From assembly GCA_002104905.1 (NCBI GenBank), contig MCFE01000591.1, positions 1-55,132 on the forward strand: a stretch of 55,132 nucleotides of DNA. Reading direction: 5' to 3'. Source of the DNA: Basidiobolus meristosporus CBS 931.73. Taxonomy: Eukaryota; Basidiobolomycota; Basidiobolomycetes; Basidiobolales; Basidiobolaceae. Below the pieces are notes generated by a model. It was not told the origin of the DNA. It saw nothing but the letters and a program-made list of their open reading frames with translations, and ran no database searches. Positions within the stretch are counted from its first letter, which is position 1. Every line of letters starts with the position of its first letter. Positions 11,332-23,573 of this stretch are shown here, in pieces. A program made the position numbers and the translations under genes.

Positions 11332-12201
11332 TTAGTAGAGAAGGTTTCTCTTGGGTTGGTAGAAGGGCAGGCTCTCGGATATGTTCCACTCTTCCCACCG
11401 CAAATCAAGCCCATCCATCCATACTATCCAGGGCACTAGATGCCGGTTGACTATCTCTGGGGTAAAGGCGATCCGCTGGTACTCATCGTTGTGACTACAC
11501 TCCAGCAACTCTATGCCGCAGTGGAACTTGGAGAACATGGCGATCCGTACCAGGAAGAAATAGATCGAGTACATCGCATAGGTGATGAACAACGAGAGTA
11601 TGACGTCCACCGTGTAGTGAAGCCGAGAGGCCACGATGGTGACTAGGCCGACAAGCGCGTGGATTTGAACGTAGGTGTTGATAGGCTTATTCGGGCAGTA
11701 GATTTTCCATAGCATGATGCATGAGGTTAGCATCATCGTGTGTCCAGAATAGATGTTGTCTGTGCAAGCTTTGTCAATGCCAAAGATCATCCGACCACCA
11801 ATCCGGAGCATCTCTGGAATATCTTTGCCAACCACTGGCTGGCATTCTTTCGTTGGGGGAAGCGTGGTGGAGATGAAGGTGAAGGCGCGGAAGAGGTACA
11901 GACACCCGGAAATCCAGAAGATCCGCCTCCAAAAGATCATCTTCTGGGCCATCGTTTTGGAGGATATCGTCAGGCAAACCATGGTCGAGACAAACAGGGA
12001 AAGAACCAAAAAGTCCGGGATGTCGAACGAGTTCAATCGGGGAAGGTATTCGAAGCCCCCGTCTCTGAGAGGCGTCTTGGTCTCCGACCCTAACCAACGC
12101 CAGTCCGATATCTGTTGAAAAGTCACCATGATGCAGACCACGACCTGAAGAAAAACATAGGCGTAAACGAATCTTGCCACTTCGCCGTTGGGGAGTGCCA
12201 T
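11332..12201 (-). CDS. Sphingomyelin-synthase-like PAP2-family membrane protein
   Basis: A single exon of 289 residues with about six hydrophobic segments. It matches the sphingomyelin synthase / ceramide phosphotransferase family (PAP2_C): a FWRRIFWISGCLYLFRA segment followed by the TTLPP motif, then the D3 box with CTDNIYSGHT (His154) and the D4 box SRLHYTVDV (His195, Asp199). These three residues are the family's catalytic triad. Such enzymes move a phospho-headgroup from a phospholipid to ceramide at Golgi or plasma membrane. Fungi usually use the unrelated Aur1 for inositol phosphorylceramide, so the donor lipid here is unknown. The CTDN variant of the usual CGD box is a small difference. 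Confidence 0.8.
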   Translation of the reverse strand: MALPNGEVARFVYAYVFLQVVVCIMVTFQQISDWRWLGSETKTPLRDGGFEYLPRLNSFDIPDFLVLSLFVSTMVCLTISSKTMAQKMIFWRRIFWISGCLYLFRAFTFISTTLPPTKECQPVVGKDIPEMLRIGGRMIFGIDKACTDNIYSGHTMMLTSCIMLWKIYCPNKPINTYVQIHALVGLVTIVASRLHYTVDVILSLFITYAMYSIYFFLVRIAMFSKFHCGIELLECSHNDEYQRIAFTPEIVNRHLVPWIVWMDGLDLRWEEWNISESLPFYQPKRNLLY

Positions 12202-13232
12202 GATGGGGGTATGTGAAGGCTACGAGGGTATGTGAGGATTACAAGGGAATCTTGGAGTGCTCTCAGAGCACGTCTACTGAGGATGAGACGGATGGGAAGG
12301 AAGGGTGGTGGGCAATATATCAGAAATCTCCTCAAGAAAATGTGGGAAATGCAGATGCCAGTGGGGTGGGGTGAGGTATGAGATAAAACTGGAACCCAGG
12401 TAAGCTGACGAGTTAACCAGTTGTAGTATTCGCCTTCCTTACAACAAAACCTAAAATCCACCAATAAACAAGTCGGGCTCCTGGTTGTTGCTAAATAAGG
12501 AGAATTGGAATTACGATGGATGGACTGAGTTACGGAATGTTTCACGGTGAACATGAACAGTGGGGCCTCATTGGACAAGGGCGCTGACATCAAGACGTGA
12601 TGCCGATGTAAATAATATTTGGGGTCATACATTTGAAGGCAAGCAACAGGCAAGCAACAGTCCACACAGTCACATCACTTATTTCTATTGATGATTCAGC
12701 CAGTGTCCCAAACCTTAGGGTTGTTGCTTGTGCCACGCATGACAAGGGTTAGGGCTGATGTAGATGTGGTTGTGTATATGGATCCAGCCATGCGATAGAT
12801 AAGGTCCTCTGGCTAATCATGATTGGAGGGGGTTTAAACCATGGTGTCCCTCGTTCTCTGCGAGATGGTTAGATTAAATCTGCTGGATGCGTCGTGGGAA
12901 TTTGCTCGAACCTTCATAGCCGCTGTTGGTGCTTGGTAGCTAGTGTTAGCGCCTGACAGCTTTTTGTTGGATACGTCATTTTGCCTCGCATATGCTGAAG
13001 CATATATATACTACTGCGCATGGAGATGAAGTCCGCGTTTGTGACTCTAAATATTGCTACGATGGGGATTGCCATCAATTGATGACTGCTATTTCGAACC
13101 AAATGAATCCTGGTATTTTTGAATACGTCATTAGGATTTGTGATTCCCTTGGCTAAACTACCTTCGATTAGCCTTCACAACACGTATAACCAACACTTGT
13201 ATCTGCTCCCCTCGAAGCCTACCGAAACAACC
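12202..13232. other. Intergenic region
   Basis: About 1.03 kb between two divergent genes. It has no ORF resembling a known family and no tRNA-like fold that I can see. Open frames within it are short and not supported. Confidence 0.35.
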
Positions 13233-14189
13233 ATGCAACTCATAACCAGTTCTTCGCAGTTTGACAGCGAGCTTGCCAAGGCGGGCAAGAAATTGGTACT
13301 TATCCATCAACCCATTGTCGCCCCTCTATCACCCCCCTTGCGCATGGTTATTTACTCTTTGTATCTTTCAGGTGGTGGTCGATTTTTTCGCCGTATGGTA
13401 AGTATGAGGTGGTCAGGGGAGCTGCCAGTTCACTTCCCCAGCGTTGAAACAGTTATTGAGGCAAACTCTTAACCAGGTGCGGTCCCTGTAAAATGCTCGA
13501 AGGCCCCCTTCACGAGCTTTCCCGCAAGTATGGCAAAGGGGCGATCTTTCTGCAGGTGGACGTGGACCAGAGCTCCGATCTGGCTGGTAGGATGGGAGTT
13601 CGTGCCATGCCCACTATCCAGTTCTTCAAAAACTCCAGCAAAGTCGGCGAGGTCGTAGGGCCGGATGTGGGGGCGATCGAATCGCTGATAAAGCAGCATT
13701 ATGTGGAGTTGGATGCTTTCAGCGGTAGTGGCAAGCGCCTTGGCGAAGTGGTAAAGCGACCCGTTCACCTGGTCTTCTATCTTCACTCTTACCAACTACT
13801 CACCCCCTCCTCACCCAGTCCGCAGCGAACACCAACCCAGTACCACATGACGTAAGCTCGAGCAACCGCCAGTTCAACGAGAAATTGGAAGAGAACGATT
13901 GTCTGATCCAGATCCGTCTGATGAACGGAGAGAACGTCCGGGAACTATTCAAGGCTGACGACACCATCCAAAAGGTATACGAATTTGTGGCGAGTAAAGT
14001 AGGGAAGAGCACGAACACCTTCCGACTGAGCACCTCCTTCCCCAGAAAGTAAGTTCCTCGCAATATTCCCTGTCTCGCATGACCATCTACTCACCGCTTG
14101 AAAGGATGTACGAGGGCGCAGAGTTACAGAAAACCTTGAAGGAAGAGAACTTGACGCCACGTGGGCAGTTGATCGCGATGGCGAAATGA
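13233..14189 (+). CDS. Thioredoxin-UBX fusion protein
   Basis: Five exons (13233-13295, 13372-13397, 13477-13750, 13819-14048, 14105-14189) join to 225 residues. The N-terminal part is a complete thioredoxin fold: VVDFFAVWCGPCKML with the redox pair Cys31/Cys34, and AMPTIQFFKN with the cis-Pro. After a short linker, residues about 150-225 form a UBX domain: IRLMNGENVRELF, the FPR turn (FRLSTSFPR) and a final TLKEENLTPRG. UBX domains bind Cdc48/p97, so the protein is probably a soluble p97 cofactor with a redox-active arm (inference). TXNL1 and UBXN7 are related in concept but have a PITH domain and a UAS domain respectively, not this arrangement. The starting ATG is the first in frame and gives a compact N-terminus. 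Confidence 0.85.
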
Positions 14190-14315
14190 GGCTTCACACC
14201 AACATCTATGTATTTCATGTATAATCATTTCTCGGATAAAAAAGAAGGGATTTATTCAGACTGATGCAGATCTCTATCACATGTGTTGTTTCTCTAAATG
14301 TTGCATCGGAAAGGG

Positions 14316-17300
14316 CTACTTTCCAGAGTAATGCTTGGACTTGGCGGGCTGGGAGCTGGGGCTTTGGTCAAGGCGGTTGGTTAGGTTGGTGATCATCTCC
14401 TCCAGGTTCGTGATACGCTGGTCGTCATGCTTCTCCCTCTGACGCAGGCACAAGGCCCGGTTCACCGGGAAAAAGCCGTAGTCGTTGTCTTTCAGCATCT
14501 CCACCACGTAGGACTCCTGGGAGGTGTACTCGGTCACATCCTTCGTCTTCAGATGGACCAGGAAAAACAGATACTGCCAGATGTTGTGGTCATGCCTGAT
14601 GTGGTGCTCAAAGCCTTTGGCGTGCCTCTGAAACTCGGTGGCACTGATGTTGCATATGAAGCAGACGCTTTTCATGTCGTTCTGGATGGAGGATCTCTCA
14701 TCTCTTAAGCTACCGAACGTGTCGAATATAATACCAAAGATCACGTTCAGAAGGAAAATGATCACAATGAGGAAGAAGGATAGATCCAACACAATTCGGT
14801 AAGCGTATGAGTTGTCCCCGTGGACAGGGGCTTGTAGTATATCCCCTAGTCCCCCGCCTGCTCGGATGCTGTAGATATATATATATGTGTGTGTGTGTGA
14901 GTGTGTGTTGGTTGGCGGCTTGGGAGTTAGTGGAAACACGAAACATACCCGTATGCTAGCACGGTGATGAAGCAGTCAAACAGAGTGTCACAGTAGAGCC
15001 CTTGTTCACTATCAAACGAATGCCTAAAGTACACGAAGCCTACCACCGAATACACGTAGATGATGATCACTCCCAGCAAAACCTAACCAAGCGTCGAGTT
15101 AGCAAGCGCAGCCCTAGCCAGAGTCGACATGAGTCTACGTACCGTCTTGGTCAGGGAGTTGATGTTGACTGTGACACTGGCAATGACTCCCTGAAGAATC
15201 TGATCTCGATAAATGAAGTCCAATAAATGAATCGAATACAGCATGTGATAACGAAGCCCTCCAATGGACAACAGCACCATAAATACATGGTAGAGTGCCT
15301 TGGGTTCCATCACGAAGTACATGATTTTTTCGGCCAAATTCTGATGGACAAAGACGGGTGTGGTGAGTAAGGAGGGTCATGAGGAGCGCGGGGTTCCAGC
15401 TTACCGATGGTGAAAGGCCTTCGCCTTTGGCAATGATCGCACTAAAGGAGCTGGGTGCGTCAAGATGGCTGTTGTCCAAGGTATCCTCGTCGTTCATAAA
15501 GCCAACCTCGTACGATTGCGAGTGGACATCCTCTTTGGTTTTCTGCTTTCTCAGTTGGTTCAGCTTTTCCAGTCTCTTTCGGTTGATCAGAATTGGCAAT
15601 TGGATCAGCAGAAACTCGCCAGAGGACAATGACCACAACGCCAGGTGGATCAACCCAAGGCAGATCCGCAGTGGTTCGGTAAACCACTGGCAACCGTATC
15701 CCAAAAACAGCTCACCAACCCCACCGCTGCTTTCGACGGTATTCTCGGGCACTGCAGCGCACATCAATCCCAGGATGTTCAGCAGCAAGGTCATGACGTA
15801 TGCACTTTGCCACCACAACGAGTGGTACCCTGACAGCGTAGACAGATACCAGTTTCGGGCTACTCTGGCTTGACTCTCTATCTCGTAGATGATGTCCTCC
15901 GATTTCGTCACGAAATCCTCGATCTTGGCGTCGGCCGAATCTCTTTTGACATTCCAGAGGAAGTGCTCCTTGGTATCCTCTCTCAGATATCGGCACACCT
16001 CCGGGATGGGAAAGAGAACCGGTACCACCCTTTTGTCTCCCGGCGAGAGCTCGCGGAGAATCTCTATTTGCCCGGTGTTTCGTTTGAAGAATATGAACGC
16101 CGGCTCGTTCTGGAATCGATATTGCTGCTCCTTGGTGAGTGCCGTGAACAAGGTCATGATCAGCATGCAGTACAAAAACCCGGAATCGATCGCGGACTGC
16201 TTTCCAGGCTTCCAAGTCAAGTTCTTGCTTTGCTCGAAAAGATTCCGCAGGTTGCGGTTGATGGTGTCCAGGTCCAGTGTGTTCGCCATCTCCCGGAATA
16301 TCGCCTTGGCTTCGATGTTGCCACCTTCGAGCAAACTCAGGAGACACAGGACCGCCTTCCCTTTCAGTTCCACTGCCTGCTCTGCTGGGCATTGGTGGAA
16401 TGGCTCCCTCAGAATCACGTTCACCGACTGCACGATTTTCGCATTGAAGATGCTGACTTGATTGGAGATGCATCCCTGGGCCATTTCGATGATCGTGTCA
16501 AACACCTGGGTGATGACAGGCATGGTCTGCGAGGTGAGATCCTCGTCCTGGAGGCTGGTGATGGGCACAATTGCGTGCAGGTAATCCACCACCCCGGTGA
16601 CCAGGTTAAAGCTCTTGATGTTGTCCCCTTGAACACTAAAGTACGTCTGTAGGCTGTAGTTGTGGCCCTCCACCATCAGCTGCAGGAGCCTCATAAGGTG
16701 GCAGACAGCCTCGAAATCTTGGGCGGTGGTTCCCAGATCGATCTTGTCCTCGTTTTGAAGATACTTGGAGATCTTGTTGTCATCTTTGGCGTGGGACAGA
16801 TTCAAGGTTATGATGGGAACATCGTCCGAGTGCGAGAGTATCTGGTTCAAGAAGTTCGATGTGCTGATAGACAATCCACTCTTATGGCCCCGCAGTCTAC
16901 GCCGGATCTTCGAAGAAAGGGTCGAGCTTCTTTCCCGCTTCTTGGCGTCTACGATGAGAAGCTCCTTGGCTTTGCGAAGGGAGAGAATCCCTTCTCTCAG
17001 CTTGTGATGCACACAATAGAAGAACCGCTCGACTCTGGGGATAAAGTGACATCAGTCTACAAGAAATCAGCATGGGTGAAGCTAGTTCGTTACTTGCCTG
17101 GTTCCCAAGAAGTATCGCTCGAGCGTATCCTAGAGGAGAGCTTAGCGAAAGTTAAATCCCCTGATGAATGGCCTGCGCTTACCTGAACTTTTTTGTTGCC
17201 GCCATCAAGTAGTGCGTTTAGCAGTTTCATCGCGCTGATGTAGATCTTCTGGCTATTCGACGACAAAAGCTTCTCCGCCATCAGCGTGCAGCCAAGCTTG

Positions 17301-20300
17301 TTCAGTTTGTTCTGAATCTCTATTTTCCGCTGCTGTAGGCGGGCCCACTCCAAAGGTTGGTCCACGTGACTGGTCTGCTCGATCTCCTCTGTGACATTGA
17401 CGACTAGATTTCGGAGGATTCTCATGGTGCGGATGTCATAGATCTCCTTTCGGAAGTCCTCCACACCATTCAGTCTGCCAGACAGATACTCCACAAGGGA
17501 CTCGATGGAACACTCTCCCGAAGGATGCGACTCCTCGAGCGGGAAATGTAGGCTTAGCTGACGGAACTCCTCCTTCTCCGACTCCACGATTTGGCCCGAG
17601 TCCATCACCCGGCTAAGGAAGCTCTGGAAGTTCTGGTTTAGCTCACCAAGCGCAACCGAGGGACTCTCCACGCTGACTCGCTTGGATTGGGCGATCTTGA
17701 GGGAGTTGAGCAAGGACTTCGACACGGCTTTCTTCTTGTTCCCGTGCAGGGTTGAATCCACCACCAAGGTTTCCATGCATTCCACCAGGGTCTTCAAATG
17801 CTTTGGGGACTTGGGCGGTAGTTCGGCCAATGCGGCCAGTTCATCCACAATATTGTTCCCGAGCTCTTGCCGGTCGTCGGCCACATCGAACTGGGCGATC
17901 GGGCTTCGTTGCGACGAAAAGTAGATGTCAAACAGTAGCCTCAAAAAGATCAGCACCGATTCGTAGATGTAGGCCGACTTGATCCCGATCTGGCTCTTGG
18001 CTTCTTGATTGTCGCCATGTCGCAGGTCATGGTTGAACGAGCCCAGCAGTCTGCATGTCTTGGCCACGTAAGCCCAGATCAACGGATTCTCGAAGATGTA
18101 GCTGGTGCCTGTGGTCCCTTGCCGACTGGTCCAGAGGTAGACGGCGATGAAGAAGCGCAAATACGCCCTCTCGATCAGATGATCCGACTCTTGATTAGCC
18201 AGTATGTCCAGGATCTGGTCGGCAGGAAGGATGGATTGGAAAATGGACTGCAGGCTGTTTTCTCCTTCGGCACAGGTCGCGACCAGATCGATCAACGCCG
18301 CTTGATAAGCGACCGGAGGCGCTTCGAAGTACGGCTCCTGTTTGATGTCATGGTTCGCTTCGAGCACGATGTACTCGTCCTTTTTCTCCAACAACAAATC
18401 CGCGATGTACAACTGGTTGCGTTTGATGATTTTTCCGGAGACCTTGACCAGTGCTCGCAGCAGGCGAAGGTACTCGCCACAGTAGCCCTTGGAGAGCTCT
18501 AGCAGATGCTCCATGTGGTGCTCCTCTACCCTCAGGCACAGATTCACGCTCTTGGAAAAGATGTCAATCAACGGGGCCACCATTCGCTGATCGTAAGAAA
18601 CAAGCTCGAACAGAAGATCGATGTTTTGCACGAGAATCGAACCATGCAGCTCGCGGTCGTCGCCACAGCAAACGGAAAGGAAGGCGAGGCAGGCCCAAAA
18701 CAGATCCAACACGTCCTCGTTGAACCATTCCGCCTTCCTCTCGCCATAGGTGTTTCTACGCAGGTAACCGATGACGTAGGTGTGAAGGTCCATGTTGAAC
18801 AGGATTCTTTGGGCAATCTTGTTTTTCTCGGCGCCGCTGGGCTCACCGGGCACCAGGTTCCCTTTGTAATCCACGACTATGGTGCCATTGCATAGCCCCA
18901 CGAAACACTTCAGGATCTCCTTCATCTTCCTGGTTCCAACATGCTCGTGGGAATGCTGAAGCGAAAGCGTAAGGAACATGGTCACCCTCGGCCTGATCCA
19001 GTAGTAAACCTGGATGTCATGGCTTTGGGTGAGTATGAACGACTTTTTGGACTTCTCGAACAACTCCTCGTAATCGCAGTACAACCTGTGCATCACAACA
19101 ATCGACCCCTGCTTCAGCCTTTGGTTCCGATATTTGATAAGGTCGATCAGGATGGGCATCAGGTCGGTCTCTCGATTGATGTACCGAGTTTCCATGAAGA
19201 TTCGCCGGATGATGATCTCGATGGAGGACTCCCACGTGCTGGCCTTGTCCCGATTCTCACCGTCCAGCGCACTCAGTCGCTTTTGATCCCTAGGGAGAAG
19301 AATAGATGAATTACGTGATTGAGCTTGCATCGTCCATGGCTACACACCCTTCGTTCTTCAGCCAGATGTACAGCAGCTTCCTCACGCGGATCTCGGTTCT
19401 CAGGTTGAACAGCAATTCGAGGACTGCGCACACCTCGATCTTGATGTCGATGATCATCTTGTTCTTCTCGATGTAGTGGAACCGCTCGTCGCTAGAGACC
19501 AATTGTTAGTGTACGAAGTGTTGGCCAGCTTTTGGCTTGTCGCTTGCTTACTTGATGGTGGATAGGTCGGTGGCTGGCTTGGATTCATCGATCAGGCCGT
19601 ATTCACTGAAGCGATCGGTTAGGGGGGTGGGCATGCGCTGTCGAGAGTTCAGGACAAGCTTACTTGATGTTCGTGCGGCCATCCAGGAGGGTGGTGAGAG
19701 TGCGGATCAACGAGACAATCGATGCATGTTCGTGGTAAAAACCGAAGCTGGCGAGTCCCTTGATCAGCTTTAGCACCGCGAAGATCAGCGTGTTGAGTTT
19801 CTCGTCCTTGGTCAGCTACAGCAATGGATACGGGTCAATTACACGCTCCGGGATAACAACACAACACGGTACCTTGGGATGTTCGGTGAAGAAAGTCCTG
19901 ATCCACTTGGTCAGCTTCTTGATGTTCTGCATATTGGCCAAGGAGCCTTCCACCGAGTAGTTGGACGAGTTGGTGATCTCGGACTCGACGAAGATCAGAT
20001 CCTCGGACACCGGTGACATCGGATAAACATCGACGTACAGCACTAATCACGCAAGGTTTAGAAAGCGGCCGGGTCCATGTATTTATGCACACATACCTCT
20101 GATGAGATTGCAGTATTGCGTTCGGATCTCTAGCGGCAATTTCTCGTCGAACAGGCACGACAGGCACTTCTCCAGCGTGATCTTCAGATACACCTCGGTG
20201 ACCAGGCTCAGCGAGTTCTCGTTTCGGCCGAGGCAGACTGCATTGATGAACTTCAGCATCGCCTCAAAGTACCTGACCTGGGAGGGGTTGCTACGCAAGT

Positions 20301-22648
20301 ACTCGTGCATCTCTACAGGTGTTTGCGTAGCTACATCGTCGACGTAGACGATGTTGTTCCTGCACTCCGTCTTGGGAAGTTGGTTTTGCTGAGGATCTGG
20401 GTGGCAATGTAGTCTTGATGCTGTCGAATGGGCGTCTCGTTACAGGAGCAGAGGGTAATCAAGATGTCCAGGAGGATGGGGTTTCTCTCGGCGAGCGCCA
20501 CCTCCACGAAGAAATCAATCTGGTCGGTGGTGATTTTCTCGATGATCTCTCGATTACCGTGTAGAAGGCGAATGATGACTTGCGCCGCCTCGGGGTTGTA
20601 TTGGATATGCTTGCAGAAGGTGGGAAGATAGTCGAACACGTATTTCTGGTTCACCAAGTGATCCCCCAACAGGAATTGCGAGGTCAGTCGATAGGAGAGG
20701 AACAGCATCTCGTTGAGGACGGGGTCCAGCTTCAGCATCGCCAAGTCCACCTCCGCCTCCCCTTCGACCTCCTTCACGTTGATCTGGAGGCTATCCCGCA
20801 GCGCCTTCCGCACCTCCAGTGAGAAAGGCGCTCGTAGAAACAACAGAATCTTGGCCATGATCCCACTGTCCCTCAGGATGTCCTGGTGCGCTGTGGAGAA
20901 CATCCGTTAGTGCTGGACAGCATCCGATTCGGGGAATGGCTACTTACCGGTTATAGGCAGCCCGATGCGTCTGTTAGGGTCCATGTCACCCGATCTCGAG
21001 GAGAAATAGATCAACGAGGTCTACAGAAATGGATTGGTCAGGTGAGGTGCATGCGGCCTTGGTGGACTGTACGAAGCATTTACCAGGATCTTCTTGATTT
21101 TCTCGTCCTCCTCCGGGTCGATGGGGAAGGCCTTTCGGGAGCTGGCTGCGCGGGGCTTAACCAGGAAATGGTCCAGGTGCGGGGACATGGTGTTGACAAA
21201 GTTGAACGTTTCGCTCAACTCGTTATCTACACGGGTGATTGTGAAGCAGTCGTCGAAGCTTGTCTGATTGGTCGCCATGACGGTGAATCCGTCGTTGTGG
21301 GTGGTGTGGATTAGGAACGAGTATTGCCGCTGCAAGGTGTTCGCCGCTTTGCTCCCGTTCAACTCGTCGACGTTGTGAAGATGAAGCCATGTTTGGGTGC
21401 GTACATGGCGGAACTTGGTGTACGAGCCAGTGATGATGTTGGTGTCGTCGGACTCCAGCGACTGCAACTCGAACAACGTGTTGTCGTCGTCCCCGGGCTT
21501 GCGGGGCCCCAGGACGATGTTGTACAGAACCCTTCCGGTCACTGCATCACACGTCTTCGAGCCGAGGTCCACTTGAAGGTACAATCTCGAAATTGGGCAT
21601 TTGATCCGGCAGCGGACTCCACCTTTCAGCAAACCCCCGTTGAACGTAGATTCCAAGGTGATTTTCCAAAACGTAAGTGACGAATCACTCTCCTGGGGAT
21701 TCAGCGGATTGAAGACATGAGGTCTAACCGCCACCCGGTTGGTTCCAAGGAGATTCTGCAAGTACCCCTCCTTCTCTTTGTGATAGAGCCTGACGAAATG
21801 ACCCCCTTTAAGTCGTCTGCTGTTCACCGTCTGTGTGGGGCTGAAACAGTGAACTTTCCAGCCGAAAGAATTCAGTGAGTTGTAAACCTCATGAAGCCGG
21901 GTCTTGAAGACCTCGTGCGTGAACGTCCCCAAGCCCGCCTTCAAATACCCCTCGGTTTTGATGGACTGTAAGACCACTACATCAAAAGTTCGACGTTAGT
22001 ACGGAGTCGCTGGACCAGACACATACGGAAGAGTGCTTGGCTACCTGAATCACCTACACGGATTGGCTCCCCTTCTCCGCGGATTCTATGCTTGGGCATG
22101 ATTCTGAAGAAATTCTTCTTGCTGGTCATTTTGGACAGGTCCACGATCAAAGTGGTCCCCTTGTGTGTGGTTGTTTGGTTGGTATTGACCCTTAGAAACT
22201 TGTTGTACTGAATGTTACGGAGCTGGATAATCTGCCCGTAGAGCACGACCTTTCCCTTGAGGCGTTGGGTCTCAGCCCTGTTGTACTCGTTCTCCGCCAG
22301 AGCTGCCTTGCGGAGTCGCTCGAGCTGCGGGTTCGTCTCCTCCAGAACCTCCTCCGAGTTCAACACTTCCCCGGGTGTTTCGAAGAACAGCGGGTTTTTC
22401 AGCGCAGAGAAGATTTTTCTAAGCGTCTTGTTGGCCTCATAGTTGTATTGCGGCTCTAGTCTAAATATGTAGGAATTAACGTCGTGCGAGAAGTCGGTTT
22501 GACTGCTGTCGTCCCGCAGGTAAACCCGAGGTTGTATCGGGCCCTCAGCGAACAGCAGGCCGCCAATCTCCGAGGACAGCAGAATGTCATCTCCAATTCT
22601 GAGGAATTCTTCCACTTCCCTCTTCATGTCGCTAGCAGCTCTATGCAA
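14316..22648 (-). CDS. Inositol-1,4,5-trisphosphate-receptor family calcium channel
   Basis: A large multi-exon gene (roughly 14 exons) for an intracellular cation channel. Exons seen include 22648-22045, 21976-21084, 21020-20948, 20890-20366, about 19290-17190 and 17010-15400, then small exons to 14316. In order: an IP3R N-terminal beta-trefoil (VEEFLRIGDD, GLLFAEG), a MIR-type trefoil (GGHFVRLYHKEKEGYL), RIH blocks (LLFLRAPFSLEVRKAL), a RIH-associated block (FQCPAEQ-like), and a six-helix channel. The pore has GIRAGGGLGDIL and S6 LLNVIFGIIFDTFGSLRDER. The C-terminal zinc region has VCFICNISATEF, HHIRHDHNIWQYLFFLVHLK and TEYTSQESYV. The start could also be the Met at 22627. One frame break at 20365-20331 needs a 35-nt intron. 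The residues that contact IP3 in animal receptors look replaced (see findings). Confidence 0.9.
14873..14912. repeat. TA and GT microsatellite in a channel intron
   Basis: A short TA run followed by a GT run lies inside the intron just before the exon that encodes the selectivity filter of the IP3R-family channel. It is a simple repeat and likely length-variable. Confidence 0.7.
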
Positions 22649-22856
22649 GCTTCAATTAATGAGGAAGATATGAAGTGACCTGGTGTGATTGTTCGCCATG
22701 AATAATTCACGGAATCCATTGTGTGAATCCAAAAATAGAATGGCCAATGATGATGTATGCCACCCAACTTGATGATGTTGAACGAATCTAGTCGAAATTT
22801 TTTGACTTCAAGTCTCGCCAACCTCCCCCGCACTGCCCTGAGGACGGATAACTATC
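22649..22856. promoter_or_regulatory. Divergent promoter region, channel / TIMMDC1-like
   Basis: A 208-bp gap between two start codons that face away from each other. It is the shortest divergent spacer in the window. No clear TATA box. Confidence 0.35.
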
Positions 22857-23456
22857 ATGGAAGCAGGCCCCTCCAACGAATCTATACAGAACGCCGAGCC
22901 CCAAGAGATTGCTTCAAACGAAGGAATTCGCTCGGCCAAAGAGAGACTACCAATAGTGATTGGTGTGGGGCTCTTCTGGGGCTTCTTTGCTGGAGCTTAC
23001 CTAGGTGGCCGCCAATCGTCCCTTCAATACTTGGCGGAAAATGCCCACAAAATGCCGAAGGATATGAACAGCTGGTACTTTTACCACAAAACGAAGAACT
23101 ACAAGGTGATGCTGGCCGGCATCCAAAAAGGGCTTAGCTATAGTTGGAGGACTGCAGCGATGTGTGGTGCCTTCACTGGCATCGAGGCTTTGTTGGATCA
23201 GCAACGGGGCCGCCGAGATATCATCAACCCAACCGTAGCTGGTATTACCACCGGCTCGATCTTCTCGCTTATCGGTTAGTCCTCAGTTGGGGGTTTTGCG
23301 TGCGTTCCCACTCGACTCACCACCTTCTCTTGTATAGCTCGCCTCTCCAGGCAATCCGCCAAGAAAGCGGTCGGTTTCGGAGCAGTGATCGGCTTGGTAA
23401 TAGGCACACTTCAAGACCTTGCCAAACCCCGCAAATCTCTGACCCCATCGAACTAA
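22857..23456 (+). CDS. Tim17/Tim22/Tim23-family mitochondrial protein, TIMMDC1-like
   Basis: Two exons (22857-23274, 23338-23456) join to 178 residues. Hydrophobic segments with small residues and GxxxG-type spacing follow an acidic N-tail: IGVGLFWGFFAGAYLGG, then a SYSWRTAAMCGAFTGIEA segment, VAGITTGSIFSLIG and GAVIGLVIGTLQD. This four-segment pattern fits the Tim17/22/23 superfamily of the inner mitochondrial membrane. The spacing and the WRTA box resemble TIMMDC1, a complex I assembly factor. A plain Tim22-like carrier-translocase role is possible. Family call is firm, the subfamily less so. Confidence 0.65.
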
Positions 23457-23573
23457 TGCCACATGTAAAATTGCATCCATACCTCCGCATCCCGAACCTC
23501 ATCTCGATATCAAATAAACAAACAATCAAGGAGCCCCTTTTGAAATGATTTATTATGTTGTGTATCCTTCTAA

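Noticed and set aside
12123-12665. A 180-codon minus-strand open frame upstream of the sphingomyelin-synthase-like gene
   Set aside because: Low-complexity hydrophobic and Pro/Ser-rich stretch overlapping the 5' end of a real gene in another frame; no support.
16662-17186. Several 90-260-codon plus-strand open frames across 15.3-21.7 kb
   Set aside because: They are antisense shadows of the channel exons, with no domains of their own.
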